From positions 1 to 10,065 of the forward strand of contig JAFVXP010000024.1 in assembly GCA_017501055.1 (NCBI GenBank): a stretch of DNA of 10,065 bases, given 5' to 3'. This document shows, in pieces, positions 1 to 6,258 of the stretch (positions within the stretch are counted from its first letter, which is position 1; every line of letters begins with the position of its first letter). The translations under genes and the position numbers were made by a program. The notes beneath the pieces are model-generated. The model did not search any database and was not told the DNA's origin. It saw nothing but the letters and a program-made list of their open reading frames with translations. This DNA comes from Clostridia bacterium (lineage in GTDB: Bacteria; Bacillota; Clostridia; Oscillospirales; CAG-382).

Positions 1-1600
1 GACGGTTGATGGTGTGCATAACTGCCTGACGAACCTCTACGAAGGAAGCGGGGCCGAGGTCGCAACGGAATGCGAGCTTGCCGTAACCTGCGCGGTCGTA
101 GTGAGTTTCAGCATACTTTTCGGGGTTGTCGTTTACAGACTTAAGAGCTGCTTCGGTTTCGGTTGCACCGGTGATGCCGGCGATGATGTCAACCTCACCC
201 TTGAGGAACTTATCCATCTGGGTTTCGGTTTCAACCTTGATATAGGTGATGGCCTGAATGGAAGCTTTTCCGCGAGCGTCGTCGCCAGAGTAGTTGGGGT
301 TGAGCTCGAGAGTAGCGATAAGAGCGGATTCGTCGTAGTTCTTAACAGTGTAAGGACCGGAGTAAGGAAGCTTGGAGTTCCACTTGAGGTTTTCCTTGAT
401 GGTCTTAACCATAGCGTAGGTTTCTGCGCCGTCAACGGTAGCCTTCTTGTAGAAGCCGTCGGAGAGACCGCAAGTGCCGTCGTCAGCAACGATGATATCG
501 TTGTCGCCGAGGTAGAGAGCCATGGGAACAGGGCTGAAGCCTGCATATGCCATAGCGTAGTAGTAGTTAGCGTATTCTGCCTTGAAGGTTACAGAGAAGC
601 TGTAATCGTCAATGAGCTTAACGCCCTTGAAGTATTTGGAAGCGGTAACTGCTGCATCGCCTTCGCCTACGGTTGCGCCGTCGTTGGTGCCGTCGTATGC
701 CTTGAATGCTTCATAGCCTTCATTGTAAAGACCGGAAGCGCCTGTGCCGCCTGCTGCGGTTGCAACGGGGGTGGAGTTTGCAAGGAGATATGCGATAAAG
801 TTCTTAGCGTTGATAGCAGAGCCATCGGAGAACTTAAGGTCGTTCTTAACCTTGATGGTGTAGGTAAGAGTACCGTCGTCGTTAATAGTCTTAACGGGTT
901 CTTCTGCGAGAGCGGACATGTTCCAGATGTACTTACCGGATTTGTCGGTCATAACGGTCGAGTGGCCGGTAACGAGGTTTTCAATGTCAAGGTCGGAAGA
1001 ACCGGGGGAAGATTTACCCCAAGAAGAGTTACGGAACGCACCGGAAAGTTCGGTAGCGGAGCCGAGAATTACAGAGTTTTCTGCGCCTTCCTTGATGGTA
1101 GCTGCGATGATAGCATCAGCTGCTGCCCAGTAAGGAGTGGTAACGAAGTTTTCGATCTTTGCATTGTAAAGGTCGAAGTACTGGTTGGAATAAAGCGGAA
1201 CTTCTGCTGCGAGATAGTTCCATCTCTGGATGTAAAGCTTCCACCACTGGTTGAAGGTAGCTTCATCGGGAGAGTTGTAAACCATTGCGCCGGAGAGGAA
1301 GTCCATACCGAGTTCATACTTAACGCCGTCAACGGTAGCGTAAGCACGGCCGGTATCTTCATCTTCTTCTACCATATCGATGGTAACTTTAGAGCCGATC
1401 TTAGAGTAAACAGAAGTGTAATCCTTGTGTTCTACTACATCTTTAAGATCGATTTCCTGATAGGTTGCGGGAAGCTGTTCTTGTTTGCTTTCTGCATCGC
1501 TTACAGGATTGCTATTGTCGTTGCCGGTGTTTTCACAGCCTGCGAATGCACATACAACGAGAGCCATAGCAAGAACCAAAACTAAAATACGTTTGGTCAT
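1..1600 (-). CDS. ABC transporter solute-binding lipoprotein, family 5 (peptide type), 3' end off window
   Basis: The frame from the ATG at 1600 runs without a stop to the left edge (533 codons seen). It should be the extracytoplasmic receptor of an oligopeptide/dipeptide-type ABC importer, tethered to the membrane. Residues 1-22 are a lipoprotein signal: basic MTKR, a hydrophobic run, then FAGC with the lipid-bearing Cys at 22. A low-complexity linker follows. Family 5 hallmarks are the stretch with YTIKVKNDLKFSDGSAINAK (about 247-266), SGPYTVKNYD (414-423), the LELNPNY segment near 431, and VRQAVMHTINR at the visible end, which matches the usual VRqAi..AiDr motif. About 180 residues lie between the linker and the canonical core, longer than in classical OppA. 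The start is supported by an AGAGG ribosome site and a promoter at 1762-1790. Permease and ATPase genes would be expected beyond the left edge. Substrate cannot be read from sequence; peptides are the family default. Confidence 0.9.
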   Translation of the reverse strand, partial: MTKRILVLVLAMALVVCAFAGCENTGNDNSNPVSDAESKQEQLPATYQEIDLKDVVEHKDYTSVYSKIGSKVTIDMVEEDEDTGRAYATVDGVKYELGMDFLSGAMVYNSPDEATFNQWWKLYIQRWNYLAAEVPLYSNQYFDLYNAKIENFVTTPYWAAADAIIAATIKEGAENSVILGSATELSGAFRNSSWGKSSPGSSDLDIENLVTGHSTVMTDKSGKYIWNMSALAEEPVKTINDDGTLTYTIKVKNDLKFSDGSAINAKNFIAYLLANSTPVATAAGGTGASGLYNEGYEAFKAYDGTNDGATVGEGDAAVTASKYFKGVKLIDDYSFSVTFKAEYANYYYAMAYAGFSPVPMALYLGDNDIIVADDGTCGLSDGFYKKATVDGAETYAMVKTIKENLKWNSKLPYSGPYTVKNYDESALIATLELNPNYSGDDARGKASIQAITYIKVETETQMDKFLKGEVDIIAGITGATETEAALKSVNDNPEKYAETHYDRAGYGKLAFRCDLGPASFVEVRQAVMHTINR

Positions 1601-1634
1601 TTTCTTTTTCCTCTTTTCGTAAATATTTATATGA

Positions 1635-1730
1635 CGGAGTTTGCTCCGCAATATATCCGATTAAGATTGTTTCATAGAACGTCTTGACGTTCTATGAAAA
1701 CAGGGGTACCCCTGTTTTGCCGTTTTACGG
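1635..1730 (-). promoter_or_regulatory. Palindrome-rich 5' leader of the solute-binding protein gene
   Basis: The roughly 155-nt leader between the predicted start of transcription (about 1755) and the ATG at 1600 holds four hairpins in a row. They are 1720-1730 (CCGT/ACGG), 1697-1718 (perfect 10-bp arms, AAAACAGGGG with TA between), 1670-1699 (perfect 14-bp arms, TTTCATAGAACGTC with TT between) and 1635-1648 (CGGAG, TTTG, CTCCG). The two central palindromes overlap by three bases. On the minus strand the GC-rich 1697-1718 stem ends in TTTT, so it resembles a short intrinsic terminator inside the leader. It could act as an attenuator, an mRNA-stability element or a protein site, or the pair could be a dispersed palindromic repeat. 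I recognise no named riboswitch here. Confidence 0.55.
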
Positions 1731-1761
1731 TTCTTTGCACAGCGACAGCTATATTTCCTAT

Positions 1762-1790
1762 ATAATAACCCAAACCGTTAATTTTGTCAA
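1762..1790 (-). promoter_or_regulatory. Sigma-70-type promoter for the solute-binding protein gene
   Basis: On the minus strand a perfect TTGACA (1785-1790) is followed after 17 nt by TATTAT (1762-1767), one base from the TATAAT consensus. Predicted start of transcription is near 1755, giving a leader of about 155 nt to the ATG at 1600. Confidence 0.8.
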
Positions 1791-1800
1791 CCTCTTTTCA

Positions 1801-1822
1801 TCATTTTAACTCATTAAAATGA
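1801..1822. promoter_or_regulatory. Palindrome between divergent promoters, possible operator
   Basis: TCATTTTAA (1801-1809) and TTAAAATGA (1814-1822) form a perfect 9-bp inverted repeat with a CTCA spacer. It sits about 10 bp upstream of the -35 box of the minus-strand promoter. The flanks extend it partly, with CTTTTCA on the left and AAAAG on the right. A third TTAAAATGA lies at 1903-1911, directly upstream of the putP -35 region. The position between two divergent transport genes suggests a shared operator, but no specific regulator is recognised, and AT-rich sequence can form such repeats by chance. Confidence 0.35.
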
Positions 1823-1913
1823 AAAGGAAGGCTTTACGTTTGTCGAAAATATTTAAATTAAGGAGGTTTTTTGCCCTTTCTTTACTTTATTTCGGTAAAT
1901 TGTTAAAATGATA

Positions 1914-1942
1914 TTGCTTTTTTTGATTGGCTGTGATATAAT
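1914..1942 (+). promoter_or_regulatory. Promoter of the putP-like gene
   Basis: TATAAT (1937-1942) is preceded by TGA, giving an extended -10 element. A weak -35 (TTGCTT, 1914-1919) lies at 17-nt spacing. Transcription would start near 1949, leaving a leader of about 30-40 nt. Confidence 0.7.
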
Positions 1943-1976
1943 GCTTACATTATTCGCTTAAAAAACAGTAAAGAAA

Positions 1977-3488
1977 GTGAGGATTTACACCTTGAATTGG
2001 GAATTAATTGCATTAGTTATTTATTTTGTATGTATGCTTTCGGTCGGCATCGTATTTTTCCTTCGTTCGAAGAGCAAGACCGATAAGGACTACTTCCTCG
2101 GCGGAAGAAGCATGGGTCCTTGGGTAACCGCTATGAGCGCACAGGCTTCGGACATGAGCGCCTGGCTTCTTATGGGTCTGCCCGGAAGCATTCTTGCGTT
2201 TGGTCTCGGTCAGGCTTGGATAGGAATCGGTCTTGCGATCGGTACTGCGCTTAACTGGATACTTATCGCAAAGCGTCTCCGCCGTTTCTCGCAGGCTGCG
2301 AACGACTCTATCACCCTTCCCCAGTATCTCTCCAACAGATTTGCAACCAAGAGCAAATCTCTCCAAATTGTTTGTGCTGTCGTATTCCTCGTTTGCTTCA
2401 CCCTCTACGTTGCTTCGGCTTTCGTTGCAGGCGCAAACGTATTTACTTCGTTGTTCGACATTGACAAGAGCACCGCAATGCTTATATTTGCATTGATACT
2501 TATCGTTTACACCTTCCTCGGCGGATACAAGGCGGTTTGCTGGACCGACTTTTTCCAGGGTATGCTTATGATCGTTGCGGTTCTTGCCGTTCCGATCATC
2601 ATTGCAATCACCAAAGACCTCGATACTTCCCTTCTCGACACCGTCGTTTATTCCGCAAAGGACGGCACTGCTTACAGCTTTGTCGGTGACATTTTCTCCG
2701 CTTCCCCCGCAGAGATCGCAAGCGGTCTTGCCTGGGGCTTGGGTTACTTCGGTATGCCCCACATTCTTGTTAGATTTATGTCTATCGAAAAGCCCTCTAT
2801 GGTTAAGAAATCGGCTATCGTTGCTATCGTTTGGGTCGTTCTCGCTTTGGCGGCAGTTATCGTTATTGCGGTCTTCGGCAGAATGCTCGTAGGCGCAGAG
2901 CTTCTCGCAAACGACCAGCAGAGTATGGTATTTGTTGAGCTTTCAAGAGATCTCTTCCCTGCTTTCGTTGCAGGTATCCTTCTTTCCGCTATTATTGCGG
3001 CTTCTATGTCCACGGCAGACAGCCAGCTTCTCGTTGCTTCTTCCTCGTTCACTTCGGACATTTACAAGCCGATCATGAGAAAGAATGCTTCCGACAAGGA
3101 AACTCTTTGGGTGGGCAGAGGCATCGTTTTGGTTGTTGCAGTAATCGCTTACTTTATCGCAAGCAGTAAGGCAGAAGGCGCACAGGCTATTATGAATCTT
3201 GTTGAAAACGCTTGGGCAGGCTTCGGTTCTGCATTCGGCCCCGTAGTTATCCTCTCCGTATTCTGGAGAAGATTCACCTACAAGGGTGCGCTCGCAGGTG
3301 TTATTGCAGGTGCATTGACCGACGTACTTTGGTTTATATTCCTTTCTTCGAGCACGGGTATCTATGAGCTTATCCCCGGCTTTGCCGTTGGTATGATCGC
3401 TTCTGTTGTTGTCACCCTTCTCGACAAAAAGCCTTCCGAAGAAGTCGTTGCTATCTTTGACAAAGCAACCGCACCTATCGAAGATTAA
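1977..3488 (+). CDS. putP: Sodium/proline symporter (PutP-type, SSS family)
   Basis: This is an integral membrane symporter of the sodium:solute symporter family that couples Na+ entry to uptake of proline. It is 503 residues, the usual family length, with about 12-13 hydrophobic segments. It matches E. coli PutP along its whole length: YFLGGRSMGPWVTAMSAQAS near 39-58, then D59-M60-S61, which align with the Na+-site and essential Asp region of PutP (Ala53, Asp55, Met56). It also has SDMSAWLLMGLPG, GLGYFGMPHILVRFM, SAIIAASMSTADSQLLV (the second Na+-site helix, Ser-Thr kept) and NAWAGFGSAFGPVV. The longest frame starts at GTG 1977. A TTG at 1992 (MNWELIALVIYF) has GTGAGG 9 nt upstream and may be the true start, giving 498 residues. 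The gene is monocistronic, divergent from the peptide-binding gene and closed by a terminator. Proline is the best-supported substrate, but related carriers exist in this family. Confidence 0.93.
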   Translation: MRIYTLNWELIALVIYFVCMLSVGIVFFLRSKSKTDKDYFLGGRSMGPWVTAMSAQASDMSAWLLMGLPGSILAFGLGQAWIGIGLAIGTALNWILIAKRLRRFSQAANDSITLPQYLSNRFATKSKSLQIVCAVVFLVCFTLYVASAFVAGANVFTSLFDIDKSTAMLIFALILIVYTFLGGYKAVCWTDFFQGMLMIVAVLAVPIIIAITKDLDTSLLDTVVYSAKDGTAYSFVGDIFSASPAEIASGLAWGLGYFGMPHILVRFMSIEKPSMVKKSAIVAIVWVVLALAAVIVIAVFGRMLVGAELLANDQQSMVFVELSRDLFPAFVAGILLSAIIAASMSTADSQLLVASSSFTSDIYKPIMRKNASDKETLWVGRGIVLVVAVIAYFIASSKAEGAQAIMNLVENAWAGFGSAFGPVVILSVFWRRFTYKGALAGVIAGALTDVLWFIFLSSSTGIYELIPGFAVGMIASVVVTLLDKKPSEEVVAIFDKATAPIED

Positions 3489-3511
3489 CCTACTTGTTAT
3501 AAATTAACCTT

Positions 3512-3550
3512 AAAACCCGAAGCGTTTTCCGTTTCGGGTTTTGCTTTTTT
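3512..3550 (+). terminator. Intrinsic terminator after putP
   Basis: Perfect 10-bp arms AAAACCCGAA (3512-3521) and TTCGGGTTTT (3533-3542) enclose an 11-nt loop, followed by GC and six Ts (3545-3550). It lies 24 nt after the putP stop. Confidence 0.85.
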
Positions 3551-3569
3551 CATTATTATATGTTATAAT
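3541..3569 (+). promoter_or_regulatory. Promoter of the radical SAM / kinase-like operon
   Basis: TATAAT (3564-3569) has TTGCTT (3541-3546) at 17-nt spacing, the same hexamer pair and spacing as the putP promoter. The -35 box overlaps the last bases of the putP terminator stem and its T-run. Transcription would start near 3576, about 25 nt before the ATG at 3601. Confidence 0.6.
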
Positions 3570-3600
3570 GCTTTGACAAATATAAGATAGGTAGAAAAAT

Positions 3601-4503
3601 ATGCAGGGCAGTTATTATTCGTTAAATGAATATTTGAAGGGCAGATTCGGGGAGAAGGTCTATAAGCTTTCTCTTGACCTTGGGCTTACCTGCCCCAACC
3701 GTGACGGAACGCTTGACACAAGAGGCTGTATTTTCTGTCTTGAAGGCTCTTCGAGCTTTGCAATGCAGGTAGGTTCGGTTTCGGAGAGGATAGAAAACGC
3801 AAAGGCTCTTATTGCAAAAAAGACCGATGCAAGGAAGTTTATCGCCTATTTTCAAAGCTATACCAACACCTATGCGCCGACGGAATACTTAAAAAGTATA
3901 TTTACCGAGGTTATTCTGCGTGACGATATAATTGCGTTATCGATAGGAACACGTCCTGATTGCATTTCCGACGAGACCTTGGAAATGCTGTCCGAGCTTA
4001 ACAGGATAAAACCTATTTGGGTCGAGCTTGGGCTTCAGACCTCGAACGAAAAAAGTGTTGAATATATCCGACGCTGCTATCCTAACGAGGTATACCGTCA
4101 CACCGTTGCAAAGCTGAATTCCGTTGGTATTGACGTTATAACCCACATAATTCTCGGTCTGCCGAACGAAACGCTTGAGGATATGCTTGCTTCCGTGAAG
4201 TTTGCCGTTGAAGCAGGAACGAAGGGCATCAAGCTCCAGCTTTTACATATTCTGCGTGATACCGACCTTTATGAAGATTACAAAAACGGTACATTTTCGG
4301 CTTTGACTCTTGATGAATATATTGACATTCTCTTTGAATGTATTAAAATAATACCGAAAGATATTGTCATTCACCGCATAACGGGTGACGCACCTAAATC
4401 ACATCTTATTGCTCCTCTTTGGAGCGCAGACAAGAAAACGGTTATGAACACGATAAACCGTGAATTGAAGCTACGAAATATAATACAAGGTTCGAACGTA
4501 TGA
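3601..4503 (+). CDS. Radical SAM protein, TIGR01212 / YhcC-like
   Basis: The protein has 300 residues, normal for this family. The N-terminus YSLNEYLKGRFGEKVYKLSL leads into TCPNRDGTLDTRGCIFC, which holds the three cysteines (31, 43 and 46, spacing CX11CX2C) expected to bind the [4Fe-4S] cluster that cleaves S-adenosylmethionine. Further family motifs are YFQSYTNTYAP (83-93), IGTRPDCISDE (115-125), WVELGLQTS (140-148), HIILGLPNET (182-191), KLQLLHILRDTDLYEDY (211-227) and HRITGDAPK (258-266). It belongs to the Elp3-like branch of radical SAM enzymes; the reaction of YhcC-type proteins is not established to my knowledge, so none is given. The start is ATG 3601 with a modest AGG site 9 nt upstream. 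The stop overlaps the next gene's start (ATGA), so the two products are probably made in a fixed ratio and may work together. Confidence 0.92.
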   Translation: MQGSYYSLNEYLKGRFGEKVYKLSLDLGLTCPNRDGTLDTRGCIFCLEGSSSFAMQVGSVSERIENAKALIAKKTDARKFIAYFQSYTNTYAPTEYLKSIFTEVILRDDIIALSIGTRPDCISDETLEMLSELNRIKPIWVELGLQTSNEKSVEYIRRCYPNEVYRHTVAKLNSVGIDVITHIILGLPNETLEDMLASVKFAVEAGTKGIKLQLLHILRDTDLYEDYKNGTFSALTLDEYIDILFECIKIIPKDIVIHRITGDAPKSHLIAPLWSADKKTVMNTINRELKLRNIIQGSNV

Positions 4504-5507
4504 TCATTAACATAAAATCCGTCGGTATGCACAGCAGAGAGCAATTGGCTATACTCGCCGAATCGCTTGACGTTGCCGCCATACTCACCGACGAAAACAC
4601 AAAAGTAATAATGAAAAACGCCCACTGTTCAAGAATCGTTTCCGGACTGCGAAAGGGTTCAAAGCTTTCACGTTTTCTTGAAGACGGGGTTGAAGAAACC
4701 GTCAAGGATATGCTTCCCCGTGAGGTTCTTTCGGCAAGATTCAAGACCGATGACGAGGAACACGGTGTTATTATAATAAGCGGTTTTGATAGCAGACTTT
4801 TCGTATTTAACCCTTTGGGGTCGGAAATGTTTGCCCGTATAGAGGAATTATATTCACGTATGTCGGGCTTTGACAACGAAGAGATCGAATTCGGCACAAA
4901 AGAGGACACAAAAGTCGGAACAAACCCGAATTCACGCAAGATAGCAAGGATCTTATCGGATATGCTCGACGGGTTTAAAAAGGCACGAAGTCTTCCCTTC
5001 TTCAATGCAAACGATATTATCGATCTTATCTGCGACACGGTCTCAAAATCCGGCAAAACGGCAAAGCAACGTTTGGTTTCAACCGTTTCTCACGGTGAAA
5101 CTATAACACAGGGCAATTCGCACGATATGGCTTTGATCTTATCCTTTGCGATCTCGTTTTGCTTCGACCACAGCGAGGATTCAAAGATCCTTGTCAATAC
5201 CGAGCACATAGAAGACGAAGCCGTGTTCACTGTTTCTTCAAGAACCTCTCTTTCGGTTTACGACCTTGCAAGAATCACCGCAATACACAAATTCACAGGC
5301 GACACGAACGACAAAAACTTTTGGTTTTATATGATACGCCTGCTTGCCGATGCAAATCTTTGGAGCTTTTCAAGCGAGACTGCCATCGACGGAACGGTTA
5401 CCTTTACGCTCAAAACACCTCTTATACAAAACGTTGAGGAATATCTGTTACGTGATAGGCTTGACGAAGAAATTATTGAAATTATCAAAATATTTTTCGA
5501 TATATAA
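4500..5507 (+). CDS. PAS / histidine-kinase-like protein with degenerate catalytic domain (putative)
   Basis: I do not recognise a named family, but the 335 residues follow the plan of a cytoplasmic sensor kinase. Residues 16-60 (LAILAESLDVAAILTDENTK and onward to FNxx-like KNAHC) look like a PAS fold. Residues 145-205 are helical, like a dimerisation domain. Residues 208-308 resemble a GHKL ATPase: LILSFAISFCFDHS at the N-box position, beta strands ILVNTEHIEDEAVFTVSS, then WFYMIRLLADANLWSFSSET and DGTVTFTLKTPL like the usual G2-box to final strand (GTTFTFTLP). The ATP-binding Asn of the N-box and the DxGxG motif are absent, and no phosphoacceptor H-box is evident, so it is probably a pseudokinase or signalling scaffold. 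No membrane segment is seen. It starts inside the stop of the radical SAM gene (ATGA), with AAGG 9 nt upstream, and is followed by a terminator. The coding frame is secure; the domain reading is inference. Confidence 0.72.
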   Translation: MIINIKSVGMHSREQLAILAESLDVAAILTDENTKVIMKNAHCSRIVSGLRKGSKLSRFLEDGVEETVKDMLPREVLSARFKTDDEEHGVIIISGFDSRLFVFNPLGSEMFARIEELYSRMSGFDNEEIEFGTKEDTKVGTNPNSRKIARILSDMLDGFKKARSLPFFNANDIIDLICDTVSKSGKTAKQRLVSTVSHGETITQGNSHDMALILSFAISFCFDHSEDSKILVNTEHIEDEAVFTVSSRTSLSVYDLARITAIHKFTGDTNDKNFWFYMIRLLADANLWSFSSETAIDGTVTFTLKTPLIQNVEEYLLRDRLDEEIIEIIKIFFDI

Positions 5508-5513
5508 AAATAA

Positions 5514-5545
5514 GACTCGAGGGTTTTATCCTTCGAGTCCTTTTT
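5514..5545. terminator. Bidirectional terminator between convergent operons
   Basis: GACTCGAGGG (5514-5523) pairs with CCTTCGAGTC (5530-5539), ten pairs with one G-T, around a 6-nt loop. It is followed by CTTTTT on the plus strand. Read on the minus strand the same stem is followed by a broken T-rich tract (TTATTTTTATAT). It serves the kinase-like gene ending at 5507 and the MgtC-like gene ending at 5556. Confidence 0.8.
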
Positions 5546-5555
5546 ATGCTTGTCC

Positions 5556-6245
5556 TTATTCGACGATGACGAACACGACACCGTCAAGAGCTTTAACTTC
5601 GTTTTTAAAGGCATCAAAATCCTTAAGCGAAGAGGTTATGATATAAATTCCCATGTGACCGATACTGTTACTTTTGGGCGGAATAATCTCTATGTAGCAA
5701 TCGGTGGGAAGAAGCCTTTTTGTTGCTTCGGTGATATTTTCAAGCTCATTAAGCTTTTCAACCTCAATATAAACACGCAGAGTCTTTTTTCGGGTATGCT
5801 CAATTTTAGTTAACAATGCCGCAGTGAAAAGGCAGGCAAGCATAGCGAAAAACGCTCCGCTGTAAAAACCGATACCTACGGAAATACCTATAACCGCCGT
5901 AGTCCACATTATCGCAGCCGTGGTAAGTCCCGTTATCATCTTATCGCTCTTGACGATGATCATACCTGCACCGAGAAAGCCGATACCCGAAACGACCTGC
6001 GCCGCAATACGGAGCGGGTCACCGTCGAAGCCCAGCGCCTGAACGCTGTATGCGCCGACAAGCGAAGTCATTGCGCCGCCGAGACAAACAAGGATATGGG
6101 TCCTCATACCCGCCTGACTTCCGTGTCTTCCTCTTTCAAACCCGATCAAACCGCCGAAAACAACGGCAAGGAATATACGCAAAGCCACGGTCAGAACGTT
6201 CGGATCCTTCTCAAAGGCTATTACCGATTCCATAAATTCTTTCAT
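5556..6245 (-). CDS. MgtC/SapB family membrane protein
   Basis: The product has 229 residues from the ATG at 6245, close to the size of Salmonella MgtC. The family signature is clear: FGGLIGFERGRHGSQAGMRTH followed by LVCLGGA, RIAAQVVSGIGFLGAGMI, and GLTTAAIMWTTAVIGISVGIGFY. Together these form the four to five membrane helices of the N-terminal domain. From about residue 150 there is a soluble ACT-like C-terminal domain (alternating KTLRVYIEVEKL and HMGIYIITSS strands with helices). MgtC proteins are linked to survival in low magnesium and to control of the F-type ATP synthase in pathogens; in this setting the role is unknown. The frame can be extended to a GTG at 6254, but GAGGTGA (6251-6257) sits 5 nt before the ATG and overlaps that GTG, so the ATG is preferred. 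It follows the dGTPase-like gene by 13 nt and has no visible promoter of its own. Confidence 0.92.
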   Translation of the reverse strand: MKEFMESVIAFEKDPNVLTVALRIFLAVVFGGLIGFERGRHGSQAGMRTHILVCLGGAMTSLVGAYSVQALGFDGDPLRIAAQVVSGIGFLGAGMIIVKSDKMITGLTTAAIMWTTAVIGISVGIGFYSGAFFAMLACLFTAALLTKIEHTRKKTLRVYIEVEKLNELENITEATKRLLPTDCYIEIIPPKSNSIGHMGIYIITSSLKDFDAFKNEVKALDGVVFVIVE

Positions 6246-6258
6246 CAACGTCACCTCG

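Noticed and set aside
14..1585. 523-codon open frame on the plus strand
   Set aside because: It is the antisense shadow of the solute-binding protein, whose minus-strand frame has a lipoprotein signal, family motifs, a ribosome site and a promoter. The plus-strand translation is Val/Gly/Cys-rich with no recognisable domain.
1635..1730. Leader considered as a known riboswitch
   Set aside because: I could match no conserved riboswitch core; the stems are simple palindromes without the conserved loops expected.
1860..1961. AAGGAGG at 1860-1866 with tiny frames after it (TTG 1871, ATG 1908)
   Set aside because: The 11- and 17-codon frames overlap the putP promoter, have no promoter upstream and would not be on the putP transcript.
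2013..2762. 249-codon minus-strand frame inside the symporter gene
   Set aside because: The plus-strand frame is an unambiguous PutP homologue; the opposite translation has no domain and no ribosome site.
4442..5056. 204-codon minus-strand frame opposite the kinase-like gene
   Set aside because: Ser/Ile-rich shadow without a ribosome site; the plus-strand frame is coupled to the upstream gene and ends at a terminator.
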